Shown: positions 1 through 9,237, numbered from the stretch's first letter. The stretch: DNA of 64,000 nt from Rhodococcus sp. SBT000017 (GCF_003688915.1 NZ_REFU01000001.1:1426001-1490000); one strand, 5' to 3'. Made by a program: numbers and translations. The notes: generated from the letters alone by a model not told the origin.

Positions 1-37
1 CCTCGACGTGCTCCACGAGCACGAGTACTTCTGCCAT
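1..37 (-). CDS. etfA: Electron transfer flavoprotein alpha subunit, N-terminus only (window edge)
   Basis: Only the first 12 codons lie in the window (MAEVLVLVEHVE), starting from an ATG at 37. The start of the protein, its position just downstream of etfB on the same strand and the known etfBA order support the alpha subunit (FixB; Rv3028c in M. tuberculosis). It would pair with EtfB to bind FAD and pass electrons from acyl-CoA dehydrogenases to the membrane. There are 42 bp between the etfB stop and this start, so the two are probably one transcript. The rest lies outside the window. Confidence 0.85.
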   Translation of the reverse strand, partial: MAEVLVLVEHVE

Positions 38-79
38 GACTTGCTCCTCGTTTGTCTTCGATTGCTCGGTGGGGCGGGA

Positions 80-880
80 TCAGATGATCTTCTGGCCGAC
101 GAGGTAGGTGGCGATCTTGTCGCCGCCGTCGCCCTCGTCGGTGAGCCGCTCGCCTGCAGTCTTGGGAGGCTTGGGGGTGGACGACGTGACGGTCGTTCCC
201 GCGTTGTCGACGCCGACGATGCCGTCCTCGACACCGATGTCGGCGAGCGTGATGGTCTGCACCGTCTTCTTCTTGGCGGCCATGATGCCCTTGAACGACG
301 GGAAGCGCGGTTCGTTGATCTTCTCGGTGACGCTCACGATGGCGGGAAGCGCGGCTTCGAGGCCGAAGATGCCTTCGTCGGTCTCCCGCTCGCCGGTGAC
401 CTTGCCGTCGGCGACGGTGAGCTTGCGCATCTGAGTCAGGGCCGGGATCTGCAGGTACTCGGCGATGATCGCAGGAACGGCACCGGTGCGACCGTCGGTG
501 GCCTCGTTGCCTGCGATGATGAGATCGGCCGGCTCGTCGTTCTCGAATGCGACGTTGCCGAGCGCTGCGGCCAGCGCGTATCCGGTCTGGATCGCGTCGG
601 AGCCGTGCAGGGTCGGATCGTTGAGGTGCACTGCGCTGTCTGCACCCATCGACAAGGCCTTGCGGATGGCATCGGTGGCGCGATCGGGGCCTGCGGACAG
701 AACCTTGACCTCACCGCCCTGGGCTTCCTTGATGAGCAGCGCTTCTTCGACGGCCCGCTCGTTGATCTCGTCGAGGACGGCGTCGGCGGCCTCGCGATCG
801 AGGGTGTAGTCACCGTCGGTGAGCTTGCGCTCGGACCACGTGTCTGGAACCTGCTTGATCAAAACAACGATGTTCGTCAT
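80..880 (-). CDS. etfB: Electron transfer flavoprotein beta subunit
   Basis: A 266-residue EtfB/FixA protein (Rv3029c counterpart). It starts MTNIVVLIKQVPDTW, the usual N-terminus of the family, and is of normal length. The middle holds the AMP-binding ETF fold, including the stretch AGNEATDGRTGAVPA at about residues 123-137. With EtfA it accepts electrons from acyl-CoA dehydrogenases in fatty-acid oxidation. The start is the ATG at 878-880. Upstream, at 977-990, lies a palindrome-like site related to one in front of the acyl-CoA dehydrogenase genes near 56.7 kb, so the two loci may be controlled together. The divergent neighbour is a methyltransferase gene. Confidence 0.95.
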   Translation of the reverse strand: MTNIVVLIKQVPDTWSERKLTDGDYTLDREAADAVLDEINERAVEEALLIKEAQGGEVKVLSAGPDRATDAIRKALSMGADSAVHLNDPTLHGSDAIQTGYALAAALGNVAFENDEPADLIIAGNEATDGRTGAVPAIIAEYLQIPALTQMRKLTVADGKVTGERETDEGIFGLEAALPAIVSVTEKINEPRFPSFKGIMAAKKKTVQTITLADIGVEDGIVGVDNAGTTVTSSTPKPPKTAGERLTDEGDGGDKIATYLVGQKII

Positions 881-976
881 GGGTCTGCGTCGACCTCCTG
901 GTCATGTTCTGCTGATCGTGAGTGTTCTAACGGTTCGTGCAGTTCTACGGTCTGGGACGAGGTTACCTCACCGTAG

Positions 977-990
977 TTACTGGTGGGTAA
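977..990. promoter_or_regulatory. Candidate TetR-type operator upstream of etfB
   Basis: The 14-mer TTACTGGTGGGTAA lies about 100 bp upstream of etfB and about 100 bp upstream of the divergent methyltransferase start. With one more base on each side the outer arms read GTTAC/GTAAC. It matches the perfect palindrome TTACTCGGGAGTAA upstream of the acyl-CoA dehydrogenase gene (56697-56710) at 11 of 14 positions. More TTAC half sites sit close by, at 963-966 and 992-995. The site is seen directly; regulation is inferred. Confidence 0.4.
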
Positions 991-1086
991 CTTACCTCCT
1001 TGCCTGTCCGACCATACATCTGCACCCCGACTGTTATGGAGACCACGTTGGCTTACCTCTCCTGCGCCTCCACTAACCTTTCGTCG

Positions 1087-1875
1087 GTGAACGATTCATC
1101 GGCTCAGGCACCGGCACCGGAACCACTCCCCCTCACCGGGGAGCGCACCGTGCCCGGGATCGCCGAGGAGAACTACTGGTTCCGCCGACACGAGGTGGTC
1201 TACCGCGCACTCGTCGAGCGCTGCCGCGACCGAACGGTGCTCGAAGCGGGATCGGGAGAAGGCTACGGAGCCAACATGATTGCCGGTGTCGCGACGAATG
1301 TTCTCGGTCTCGACTACGACGCGTCGGCCGCCGCACACGTGCATGCCCGCTACCCCAGGGTGACGATGCTGCGTGGCAACCTCGACCGCCTTCCCGTCGC
1401 CGATTCCTCGATCGACGTGGTCGTCAATTTCCAGGTGATCGAGCACCTCTGGGATCAAGGTGCGTTCCTCGCCGAAGTGCACCGGGTGCTCGCGCCCGGG
1501 GGCATTCTGTTGATCAGCACTCCCAACCGCATCACCTTCTCGCCAGGCCGCGACACCCCGCTCAACCCGTTCCACACTCGCGAACTCGACGCGGCCGAAC
1601 TCACCGAGCTTCTCGTGGACGCACGGCTCGAGGTCGACGAACTCACCGGAGTCCGGCACGGACGCACGCTGGCCGCACTCGACGCCAAGCACGGCGGTTC
1701 GTTCATCGACGCGCAGATCGAACGAGCCCTGGCCGGGGAACCCTGGCCTGCCGAACTCACCGAGGACGTCGCGGCCATCTCGATCGAGGACTTCGACATC
1801 GCGGCCGACCGCATAGACGACAGCCTCGACCTGGTCGCCGTCGCCCGCAAGAGCTCGAGCACGGTGATCGGGTGA
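1087..1875 (+). CDS. Class I SAM-dependent methyltransferase (Rv3030-like)
   Basis: A 262-residue methyltransferase. The SAM-binding glycine motif is VLEAGSGEGYGANMI (about residues 52-66), and VVNFQVIEHLWDQ and ISTPNRITFSPGRD follow. These stretches match what I recall of M. tuberculosis Rv3030, proposed to methylate the glucose units of methylglucose lipopolysaccharide. I chose the GTG at 1087 because homology begins soon after it (LTGERTVPGIAEENYWFRR); an ATG at 1036 and the upstream start at 1000 remain possible. The stop overlaps the next start (GTGA, 1872-1875), so translation is probably coupled to the GH57 gene. Substrate specificity is inferred from the neighbours. Confidence 0.85.
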   Translation: MNDSSAQAPAPEPLPLTGERTVPGIAEENYWFRRHEVVYRALVERCRDRTVLEAGSGEGYGANMIAGVATNVLGLDYDASAAAHVHARYPRVTMLRGNLDRLPVADSSIDVVVNFQVIEHLWDQGAFLAEVHRVLAPGGILLISTPNRITFSPGRDTPLNPFHTRELDAAELTELLVDARLEVDELTGVRHGRTLAALDAKHGGSFIDAQIERALAGEPWPAELTEDVAAISIEDFDIAADRIDDSLDLVAVARKSSSTVIG

Positions 1876-3431
1876 CATCCGGTGCCACCGTGCCGGGCAT
1901 GTTCTCTCTCGTTCTGCACTCCCACCTGCCGTGGTTGGCCAATCACGGACGCTGGCCGGTAGGCGAGGAATGGCTGTATCAGTCCTGGGCCGACTGCTAT
2001 CTGCCGCTCACCGCGGCACTCGAGCAGCTGGCCGACGACGGCCACAGCAACGTGCTGTCGCTGGGGATCACCCCGGTGCTGGCTGCTCAACTCGACGATC
2101 CGCACTGTCTGTCCGGAATGCACCACTGGCTCGCGAACTGGCAGCTCAGAGCCCACGAGGCAACGGACCGCGACCTGTCCGTTCGTGAACACCGAGGTTC
2201 TGCCGCTGCGCTCGATCGATTCGAGTCCCGGTGGCGGCACGGCGGGTCGGCGGTACTCCGGCCGCTGGTCGAAACCGGAACCGTCGAACTGCTGGGTGGA
2301 CCGTTGGCGCACCCGTTCCAGCCGCTGCTCGATCCCCGACTACGCGAATTCTCGCTCCGAGAAGGTCTGCTCGACGCCCGCGCCCGGTGGGGCACCACAC
2401 CCCGAGGCATCTGGGCACCCGAATGCGGATTCACCCCCGGCATGGAAACCGACTACGCCGCGGCCGGCGTCTCGCACTTCATGGTCGACGGGCCCGCGAT
2501 GCGCGGAGACACCTCCCTCGGCAGGCCGGTGTGGGACTCCGATGTCGTCGCATTCGGACGCGATCTGCCGGTCAGCTACCGCGTCTGGTCACCGAAGTCC
2601 GGCTATCCCGGCCACGGTTCCTATCGGGATTTCCACACCTACGATCACGCCACCGGTCTCAAACCGGCCCGGGTCACCGGCCGTTCGGTCGCGTCGAACG
2701 ACAAGGCTCCCTACGATCCCGAGCGGGCCGCGGCGACGGTGGACCGTCACGTCGCCGACTTCGTCGATGTGGTCCGCAGGCGATTGGTCTCCGAATCCGA
2801 GCGGATCGGTCGCGACGCGCTGGTGGTGGCGGCATTCGACACCGAGTTGTTCGGACACTGGTGGCACGAGGGCCCACAGTGGCTCGGCAAGCTCATGCGC
2901 GCGCTTCCGGCGGCCGGCATCACCGTCGGCACGCTCAGCGACGCCCGCGAGCAGGGTTACGTCGGAGCGCCACTGGAACTGCAGGATTCGTCGTGGGGAT
3001 CGGGCAAGGACTGGCGGGTGTGGGCGGGCGACGACGTCGCCGACCTGGTCGCGCTCAATTCCGAGGTATCTCGGACCGCACTCGACGCCGTCGACACCGC
3101 CCGAGATGTACAGCGTCGCGCCGGCGGGCCCGAACTTCGCAATCGGGTCAACGATCAGATACTGCGTGAGACACTGATGGCCGTGGCCAGCGACTGGGCA
3201 TTCATGGTCAGCAAGGATTCCGCCGCAGGTTACGCACGGGAGCGGGCGCACGTCCATGCACATGCGCTGCGTGAGATCGCGGCCGCGGCCGCAGGTGGGT
3301 CACCTGTCCGGGCGAACGAACTGGCTCGGCAATGGAACCGCGCGGACGGACTGTTTCCTGCGTTGGATGCGCGCCGGCTGCCCGGTGCACACGGTGACGG
3401 CGAGCGAGAAGGTGCAGGGGGGCGTCGATGA
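1872..3431 (+). CDS. GH57 alpha-glucan branching-type enzyme (Rv3031-like)
   Basis: A 519-residue glycoside hydrolase family 57 protein. The N-terminal barrel strand reads FSLVLHSHLPWLANHGRWP. GIWAPECGF (about residue 180) holds the family nucleophile glutamate, and AAFDTELFGHWWHEG (about residue 322) holds the acid aspartate. The C-terminal helical part is DUF1957-like. Family members make alpha-1,6 branches in alpha-glucans. In mycobacteria the equivalent gene lies between Rv3030 and Rv3032, in the locus tied to methylglucose lipopolysaccharide. It starts with GTG inside the previous stop, and its own stop overlaps the glycosyltransferase start (ATGA at 3428-3431), so the three genes form one coupled unit. 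Confidence 0.9.
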   Translation: MTSGATVPGMFSLVLHSHLPWLANHGRWPVGEEWLYQSWADCYLPLTAALEQLADDGHSNVLSLGITPVLAAQLDDPHCLSGMHHWLANWQLRAHEATDRDLSVREHRGSAAALDRFESRWRHGGSAVLRPLVETGTVELLGGPLAHPFQPLLDPRLREFSLREGLLDARARWGTTPRGIWAPECGFTPGMETDYAAAGVSHFMVDGPAMRGDTSLGRPVWDSDVVAFGRDLPVSYRVWSPKSGYPGHGSYRDFHTYDHATGLKPARVTGRSVASNDKAPYDPERAAATVDRHVADFVDVVRRRLVSESERIGRDALVVAAFDTELFGHWWHEGPQWLGKLMRALPAAGITVGTLSDAREQGYVGAPLELQDSSWGSGKDWRVWAGDDVADLVALNSEVSRTALDAVDTARDVQRRAGGPELRNRVNDQILRETLMAVASDWAFMVSKDSAAGYARERAHVHAHALREIAAAAAGGSPVRANELARQWNRADGLFPALDARRLPGAHGDGEREGAGGRR

Positions 3432-4675
3432 AGATTCTGATGGTGTCGTGGGAGTACCCACCCGTGGTGGTCGGCGGGCTCGGTCGGCACGTGCATCACC
3501 TGGCCACCGAACTGGTCCGATGCGGGCACGAGGTCGTCGTTCTGTCGCGTCGACCCACCGGAACCGACGCCGCCACCCACCCGACGTCTCACCACATCGA
3601 GGACGGGGTGCTCGTCGTCGCCGTCGCCGAAGACCCGGCTCACTTCGTCTTCGGGGAGGACATGCTCGCGTGGACCCTCGCGATGGGACACGCGATGGTC
3701 CGTGCCGGCGTCGCGCTCGGTAAGCCGGGTCTGGGCGACGGCTGGCAACCCGACGTCGTTCATGCGCACGACTGGCTCGTTGCGCACCCGGCGATCGCCC
3801 TCGCCGAGTTCTACGACGTACCGCTCGCCTCGACCATCCACGCCACCGAGGCCGGACGCCACAGCGGCTGGATCTCCGGTCCCGTCAACCGCCAGGTGCA
3901 CTCCGTCGAGTGGTGGCTCGCCAACGATTCCGATGCGGTGATCACCTGCTCGGCATCGATGAAGGACGAGGTCACCACCCTGTTCGGAGTATCGGAGTCG
4001 GCGGTGAAGGTGATTCGCAACGGAATCGACCGATCCACCTGGCACTTTCGGCGACGAGAGCCTCGATCGGAGCCGGCCAAGTTGCTTTACGTCGGCCGGC
4101 TCGAGTACGAGAAGGGCATCCAGGATGCCATCGCAGCTCTGCCCCGCATCCGACGAAGCCACCCGGGTACCACCCTGCACATCGCCGGCGAAGGAACACA
4201 GTTCGCCTGGTTGGCAGGGCTGGCGCGCACGCACCGGGTGGCCCGCGCAGTGTCGTTCCTGGGCAATCTCGACCACACCGAACTACTCGGCTGGCTGCAC
4301 GGGGCCGACGCCATCGTCCTGCCCAGTCGATACGAACCTTTCGGCATCATCGCGCTCGAGGCAGCGGCTGCGGGCACCCCGCTGGTCGCGTCCACCGCAG
4401 GCGGGCTGGGTGACGCCATCGTCGACGGCGTGACCGGGTTGTCCTTCGAGCCCGGCGACGTCGGTGGGTTGGCCGCCGCCGTGCGGCGTGTTCTCGACAA
4501 CGCGGACGCCGCGCAGGAACGGGCCGTGGCCGCCCGCGAGCGCCTCACCGTGGATTTCGACTGGAAACACGTCGCCGAATCGACTGCGCAGGTCTATCTG
4601 GAAGCCAAACGCAAAGTTCGGCATCCGCTGGCGCGCCCGCACATCGTCGAGCGCGCGCTTCCCGGCCGTACCTGA
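3428..4675 (+). CDS. GT4 alpha-1,4-glucosyltransferase (Rv3032-like)
   Basis: A 415-residue retaining glycosyltransferase of the glycogen-synthase-like GT4 family. The N-terminal Rossmann domain starts MKILMVSWEYPPVVVGGLGR. The C-terminal nucleotide-sugar site holds SRYEPFGIIALEAAAAGTP, with the E-x7-E motif at about residues 303-311. The M. tuberculosis counterpart Rv3032 extends alpha-1,4-glucan chains of methylglucose lipopolysaccharide and contributes to glycogen. It is the third gene of the overlapping methyltransferase-GH57-GT4 set. The convergent acyltransferase ends 11 bp downstream, and no clear hairpin separates them. Confidence 0.9.
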   Translation: MKILMVSWEYPPVVVGGLGRHVHHLATELVRCGHEVVVLSRRPTGTDAATHPTSHHIEDGVLVVAVAEDPAHFVFGEDMLAWTLAMGHAMVRAGVALGKPGLGDGWQPDVVHAHDWLVAHPAIALAEFYDVPLASTIHATEAGRHSGWISGPVNRQVHSVEWWLANDSDAVITCSASMKDEVTTLFGVSESAVKVIRNGIDRSTWHFRRREPRSEPAKLLYVGRLEYEKGIQDAIAALPRIRRSHPGTTLHIAGEGTQFAWLAGLARTHRVARAVSFLGNLDHTELLGWLHGADAIVLPSRYEPFGIIALEAAAAGTPLVASTAGGLGDAIVDGVTGLSFEPGDVGGLAAAVRRVLDNADAAQERAVAARERLTVDFDWKHVAESTAQVYLEAKRKVRHPLARPHIVERALPGRT

Positions 4676-4686
4676 GAACAGTAGGG

Positions 4687-5448
4687 TCAGTCCTCCCGCG
4701 CCGCCTCGGCCTGTCCGAGAGCCTTCTTGCGGGCGATGTCCTCCAGCGCAGCAATGTATTTCGCGCGCTCGCCGGCACCGGCCTCCCAGGCGACCTTGCG
4801 ATTGCGGACGACCTTGGCCGGGGCACCGACCGCGATGCTGTAGTCCGGGATCTCACCCTTGACCACGGCGTGGGCCCCGAGCACGCAGCCCCGGCCGATG
4901 CGGGTCTCGCGCAGGATCGTCACCTTGGCCGCGATCCACGTGTCCGGACCGATTCTCACGGGTCCCTTCACGATTCCCTGATCCTTGATCGGCATGTTCA
5001 CATCGTCCATCCGATGATCGAAGTCGCAGATGTAGCACCAGTCGGCCACCAGCGTCGACGCGCCGATCTCGATGTCGAGGTAGGTGTTGACGACGTTGTC
5101 CTTGCCGAACACCACCTTGTCGCCGATCCGCAGCGAACCTTCGTGGCAGCGAATGGCATTGCCGTCGCCGATGTGTACCCAGCGTCCGATCTCGAGGCGC
5201 GAGAGCTCGGGAGTGGAATGAATCTCGACGTTCTTGCCGAGAAACACCATGCCCTTGAGGATCACGTGCGGATTGGCCAGCTTGAACTTCGCGAGGCGGT
5301 AGTAGCGGACCAGGTACCACGGCGTGTACGCCTTGTTGGCGAGAACCCAGTCGAGGGACGCGCGCGTGAGGAACCGCGCCTGTTCGGTGTCGCGTCGTCT
5401 CGACCCGCGCCAGCGTGTCCGCAGCGGCGCGTTCCACATACTCGTCAT
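4687..5448 (-). CDS. Left-handed beta-helix acyltransferase (Rv3034c-like)
   Basis: A 253-residue protein with hexapeptide repeats (such as IGRWVHIGDGNAIRC, IGDKVVFGKDNVVN, IGPDTWIAAKVTIL, IGRGCVLGAHAVV) that form a left-handed beta helix at about residues 85-215, ending in a proline/valine segment typical of maltose/galactoside O-acetyltransferases (YSIAVGAPAKVVRNRKV). Such enzymes move acetyl or longer acyl groups onto sugars. Its place beside the methyltransferase/GH57/GT4 set matches M. tuberculosis Rv3034c, so an acylation step on the same polysaccharide is plausible but unproved. The start is the ATG at 5448; a second in-frame ATG lies three codons on. Confidence 0.85.
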   Translation of the reverse strand: MTSMWNAPLRTRWRGSRRRDTEQARFLTRASLDWVLANKAYTPWYLVRYYRLAKFKLANPHVILKGMVFLGKNVEIHSTPELSRLEIGRWVHIGDGNAIRCHEGSLRIGDKVVFGKDNVVNTYLDIEIGASTLVADWCYICDFDHRMDDVNMPIKDQGIVKGPVRIGPDTWIAAKVTILRETRIGRGCVLGAHAVVKGEIPDYSIAVGAPAKVVRNRKVAWEAGAGERAKYIAALEDIARKKALGQAEAARED

Positions 5449-5597
5449 GGACGTTCACCCTAGTTTCTCGTTCGCCCGCTCTCTGCCGCCACCCTTGCGC
5501 GGGCTAGGGTTGCCTGTCGACTGTTGCTCGTCGGCAGAACGAACACAGACGCCCCGGCACCATGTCGGGCACGGACTCGAGTCATGGGGAGCGATCG

Positions 5598-6920
5598 ATG
5601 CGCGGCGTCAGGGCCAAGGGCAGGACCGGCAGAAGGGTCACTGCGCTCGCAGCAGCGCTGGCGCTGGTGACCGTGAGCGGTTGTGGCACCGACAGGCCGG
5701 CCATAGAACCCCTCTCTCCCGATTCATGGCCTGCAGCGCACGCGAACTCCCACAACAGCGGCGCCACCGCAGTGTCGGTGTCGACTCCTCTGTCCTTGGA
5801 CTGGACGCGCCCCACCGGCGGCACGGTGACCTCCCCGGTGTCCATCGGGTCGACCGGTCAGATGTTCGTCACTGCCGCCACCGAATCCGGCTGCAACCTC
5901 TTCTCGTTCGAGATCGACTCCGCACGCAAACGCTGGTGCAATCGCGTCGGGCCCTCCGTCGTCACTGCAACGCCGACCGTCGATTCGGCGATCAACGTCT
6001 ACATCGGCGACGACGGCGGCCTGAACTCGTACAACGACCACGGCCAACTGCGGTGGCGCACACCGGTGTACGGAGTGCCCAAGTCCGCGCAGTTCCTCGG
6101 GGACGGCAGCGTGCTCTCGATCACCCAGATGGGGCAGGTCAGCGTTCTGGATTCGCAGAACGGGCAACTTCGAGTACCGATTCTGGATCTGGTTCCGACG
6201 CCGAATTTCTTCACCGACCCGAATACCGACTTCCTGCCGGTCGACACCGGACTCGCCCAGTGCAGCTCGGGCGGATCCGAATGCCCCGTGCCCGCGGCGC
6301 CCGCGGTCGACAGTGCGACCGGAACGATCTACTTGACGCTGTGGCGTCCCGGTTCGATTGCGCCGCAGCTCGTTTCCCTGCAGTACAACCGAGACGGTTC
6401 TCCCGGTCTCGTCGAACGTTGGTCCTCGGACCTGCTGCCCGCCGGTGTCGCGTCGAGTCCGGTGCTGTCCGAGGACGGGTCGACGGTCTACCTGGCCGAT
6501 GTCGACGGCAGGCTGACCGCGTTCGACACCGCCGACGGGCGACAGAAGTGGACCGAGGGCACCGGGCTCGGAATCGGTGCCAGTCCCTCGATTTCCTCGG
6601 ACGGCACGATCGTGCCGACGGGCGGCGACGGCACCCTCGTCGGCCTGCGCGACAACGGTGATTCGGCCGAGCGAGTCTGGGTCCGCGACGACCTCGAACA
6701 GGCAGGCAGCGCAGCCCAATCCGCAGACGGACGCGGCCATACCGTCGTTCGTGAGGACGACGGACTGGCGCTGCTCACGTTCGACGCAGCGACCGGTGAG
6801 ACGGTGGATGTACAGCCGGTTCCCGACGTCGTCGGCACCACCGTCGGCACGTCGATCGGCCCGGACGGTCAGGTCGTCACCGCAAGCTACCTCGGCGAGA
6901 TCTTCACCTACACGGGCTGA
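5598..6920 (+). CDS. Secreted PQQ-like beta-propeller lipoprotein (Rv3035-like)
   Basis: A 440-residue exported protein. The signal peptide has an arginine-rich start (MRGVRAKGRTGRR), a hydrophobic core and a lipobox ending VSGC near residue 29, so it should be a membrane-anchored lipoprotein outside the cell. The rest is repeated PQQ/YVTN-like blades (for example LSEDGSTVYLADVDGRLTAF and GRQKW) of a beta propeller; none of these repeats shows a catalytic motif. I chose the ATG at 5598 because GGGGAG lies 6 bp upstream and the signal peptide starts there. The 3' end overlaps the convergent methyltransferase by 13 bp. Confidence 0.85.
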   Translation: MRGVRAKGRTGRRVTALAAALALVTVSGCGTDRPAIEPLSPDSWPAAHANSHNSGATAVSVSTPLSLDWTRPTGGTVTSPVSIGSTGQMFVTAATESGCNLFSFEIDSARKRWCNRVGPSVVTATPTVDSAINVYIGDDGGLNSYNDHGQLRWRTPVYGVPKSAQFLGDGSVLSITQMGQVSVLDSQNGQLRVPILDLVPTPNFFTDPNTDFLPVDTGLAQCSSGGSECPVPAAPAVDSATGTIYLTLWRPGSIAPQLVSLQYNRDGSPGLVERWSSDLLPAGVASSPVLSEDGSTVYLADVDGRLTAFDTADGRQKWTEGTGLGIGASPSISSDGTIVPTGGDGTLVGLRDNGDSAERVWVRDDLEQAGSAAQSADGRGHTVVREDDGLALLTFDAATGETVDVQPVPDVVGTTVGTSIGPDGQVVTASYLGEIFTYTG

Positions 6921-8080
6921 CCGATAGATCCTGGAGCGCAGACGAACGCCACCGCGGACCGGTCGACTCGGGCGATCACCACCGACAGTGCCACGGATCC
7001 GCGAAGTTTGAGCCTGGGCCGCAGTATCGCCGGATCCACGTCGACTCCGCGGACGAGAATTTCCACCGAACCGCAGTCCATCCGATTCAGTTGTTGCCGA
7101 AGCACTTTCTCGGAGAACTTGGACTGCTCCAGAATCCGAAAGCCGCGCACCCCGGCAGGGACCGTGTCGCCGGTCAGATACGCGATTCTCGGATCGAGTT
7201 GCCACAGACCGAATCTGGCACCGTAATGCCGAACCAGACCGGCCCTGACCACCGCCCCGTCTGGATCGACGATATAGCGCCCCGGCGGCCGAACCGGAAT
7301 GTCGTCGGATTCTGCATCGGTGAATTCCATAACGCTGCCGTCGGATCGAAGAACAGCCGCCCGACGCCGAACACCGTTCTCGCTCAAACCTTCCGACCAG
7401 AGGCACGCTTCTCGCACTCCCCCGTCGAGCGAGACCACCTCGATCTCGCCGGCCCAGTCGACAGCGTCGAAATCCAGACCGGGCGCACACTTGACAACCA
7501 GGTCTCGGCCTCGATAGACGTCTAACAGGTCCGGTAGGGGTGGTTGCAGCGCCGCCGGGTCGTGGCGTCGCCGCCCACCCGCTCGGCGGCCGGGGTCGGC
7601 GACCACGACGGTCTCCCGCGTCGTCGGGGTCAGCGCGTCTGCGCGCAGCACGGTGGCGTCCGGCACGTTGTGTGCGGCCATGCGAAGCCGAATCGGGTCG
7701 AGATCGCTACCCACCGCCAACTCCGCCGTCCCGATCAGAACGGACAGTTCACTGCCGATCGAACACGTGACATCGTGCACGCGTCGTCCGGCGAGTCGAG
7801 CGGCCCGCCTGCGCGCGACGAGCGTCGGCGTGGCCTGCTGCACCGCCTCGTCGGTGACCCACCATCGGTCGGAGTCGAGCAGCTTCACCCGCGCTTTGCG
7901 GCGGACGGCGACGGTTTCGATCAGTGCACCCGCGTGGGCGGGAAAACGCTCCCGCATCGAGGAGATATCTCGCACCGTCGTTCTCGCACTGAGCTCGAGC
8001 CCGTCCGCGGCGTCGAGCGCCTCGATGCCGACCTCGCTGTGCAGGAAATCGAGGTCGGCACCGGTGAAGTCATACCCCAC
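6908..8080 (-). CDS. SAM-dependent methyltransferase with THUMP-like C-terminus (Rv3037c-like)
   Basis: A 390-residue protein. The N-terminal helical part is followed by a Rossmann methyltransferase core (VHDVTCSIGSELSVLIG at about 104-120; VGSDLDPIRLRMAAHN at 127-142; VVVADPGRRAGGRRR at about 159-173) and a C-terminal THUMP-like domain (FSEKVLRQQLNRMDCGSVE). Related proteins act on RNA, but the substrate of this group is not known to me. In M. tuberculosis the counterpart Rv3037c sits at the same place. Its tail overlaps the convergent lipoprotein gene, and the next gene on its strand, another methyltransferase, ends 39 bp upstream. Confidence 0.8.
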   Translation of the reverse strand: MGYDFTGADLDFLHSEVGIEALDAADGLELSARTTVRDISSMRERFPAHAGALIETVAVRRKARVKLLDSDRWWVTDEAVQQATPTLVARRRAARLAGRRVHDVTCSIGSELSVLIGTAELAVGSDLDPIRLRMAAHNVPDATVLRADALTPTTRETVVVADPGRRAGGRRRHDPAALQPPLPDLLDVYRGRDLVVKCAPGLDFDAVDWAGEIEVVSLDGGVREACLWSEGLSENGVRRRAAVLRSDGSVMEFTDAESDDIPVRPPGRYIVDPDGAVVRAGLVRHYGARFGLWQLDPRIAYLTGDTVPAGVRGFRILEQSKFSEKVLRQQLNRMDCGSVEILVRGVDVDPAILRPRLKLRGSVALSVVIARVDRSAVAFVCAPGSIGQPV

Positions 8081-8119
8081 GGCAGGCCCCGAAATCGAGA
8101 CCTACGGCGTCACTGCCTG

Positions 8120-9178
8120 TCAATCGCGAGGTGCAGGCTTGATGCCGGTGATCATCACGTTGTAGAACAGCCCGCGCGGTACCACGTGCTGCAGCACGTT
8201 CTCGTCGACCCAGCTCAGTGTCTTCCAACCGCCGAAAGCGAACTTGGCCCAGTTCCACCCCAGCTTGCCCGCGGGTACTGCGGCCTCGAATGTACGCACC
8301 GGCCAGCCGAGCAGAGCGGCGGCGAACTCCTCGGTGTTCGCCTGCACGGACTCCGCACCGGCCGAGAGCGCGATGTGCTCGAGATCGGTCGGATCGAACG
8401 TGTGCAGGTCGACGACGGCTTCGAGTGCCGCTGCTCGCGAGGACTCGTCGAGCTCTTCCTGTGGCTTGCGCCAGCTCGCCAGGAACGGGAGCTTGGTTGC
8501 GCGGGTGGTCGCCTCCCAGGTGATGCGTCCGAGCCAGCGTGCGTAGAAGTTGCCGACCGTGGTGGGTTCGCCCGCGAAAACGAAGCGACCGCCCGGCTTG
8601 AGCACCCGCAGCACCTCGCGCAGCGACTGTTCGACGTCGGGGATGTGGTGGAGGACGGCGTGCCCGACGACGAGATCGAACGTGTTGTCCTCGTACGGAA
8701 TCGTCTCTGCGTCGGCGACGCGGCCGTCGACGTCCAGCCCGAGGTGCTCGGCGTTGCGCAGTGCGACCTTGACCATGCCTGGCGAGAGGTCGGTGACCGA
8801 GCCCTTGTCTGCGATGCCGGCCTGCATCAGGTTGAGCAGGAAGAACCCGGTACCGCAGCCCAGTTCGAGCGCGCGGCCGTACGGCAGTGCGGAGTGCGCC
8901 GACGCGTCACCGGAGACCGCCTGATCGAACCTGCCGCGTGCGTAGTCGATGCAGCGCTCGTCGTAGGAGATCGACCACTTGTCGTCGTAGGTCTCGGCTT
9001 CCCAGTCGTGATATAGCACCTGCGCCAGTTTGGTGTCCGACCGTGCAGCCTCGACCTGCTCGGCGGTGGCGTGCGGATTCGGGGCTGGATCGACCTGGCG
9101 GTCTTCGGCCTCGGACGAGGCCGAAGGCATCGCGTTCGAGATCGATCGATTGACACCGTCGTGGGGGCTTGCAGTCAT
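8120..9178 (-). CDS. Class I SAM-dependent methyltransferase (Rv3038c-like)
   Basis: A 352-residue methyltransferase of the Methyltransf_11/25 type. The SAM-binding motif is ALELGCGTGFFLLNLMQAG (about residues 104-122), with VTDLSPGMVKVA after it and FDLVVGHAVLHHIPD as motif II. A C-terminal region of roughly 150 residues has no motif that I recognise. It matches the place and size of M. tuberculosis Rv3038c, whose substrate is not settled as far as I know. The start ATG at 9178 follows AGTAGG. It runs in the same direction as the enoyl-CoA hydratase upstream, separated by 59 bp. Confidence 0.8.
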   Translation of the reverse strand: MTASPHDGVNRSISNAMPSASSEAEDRQVDPAPNPHATAEQVEAARSDTKLAQVLYHDWEAETYDDKWSISYDERCIDYARGRFDQAVSGDASAHSALPYGRALELGCGTGFFLLNLMQAGIADKGSVTDLSPGMVKVALRNAEHLGLDVDGRVADAETIPYEDNTFDLVVGHAVLHHIPDVEQSLREVLRVLKPGGRFVFAGEPTTVGNFYARWLGRITWEATTRATKLPFLASWRKPQEELDESSRAAALEAVVDLHTFDPTDLEHIALSAGAESVQANTEEFAAALLGWPVRTFEAAVPAGKLGWNWAKFAFGGWKTLSWVDENVLQHVVPRGLFYNVMITGIKPAPRD

Positions 9179-9237
9179 CAGGCGAGCCTACTATCCGGTA
9201 GCTGTGGAACAACTTTTCTCTGTGAACGGCTGCCGAA

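Noticed and set aside
5724..7490. A 588-codon open frame on the minus strand over the beta-propeller lipoprotein
   Set aside because: It is antisense to a gene with a signal peptide and blade repeats, and its Arg/Gly-rich translation has no domain.
7544..9016. A 490-codon open frame on the plus strand over two methyltransferase genes
   Set aside because: Both minus-strand genes show SAM-binding motifs; this frame shows none.
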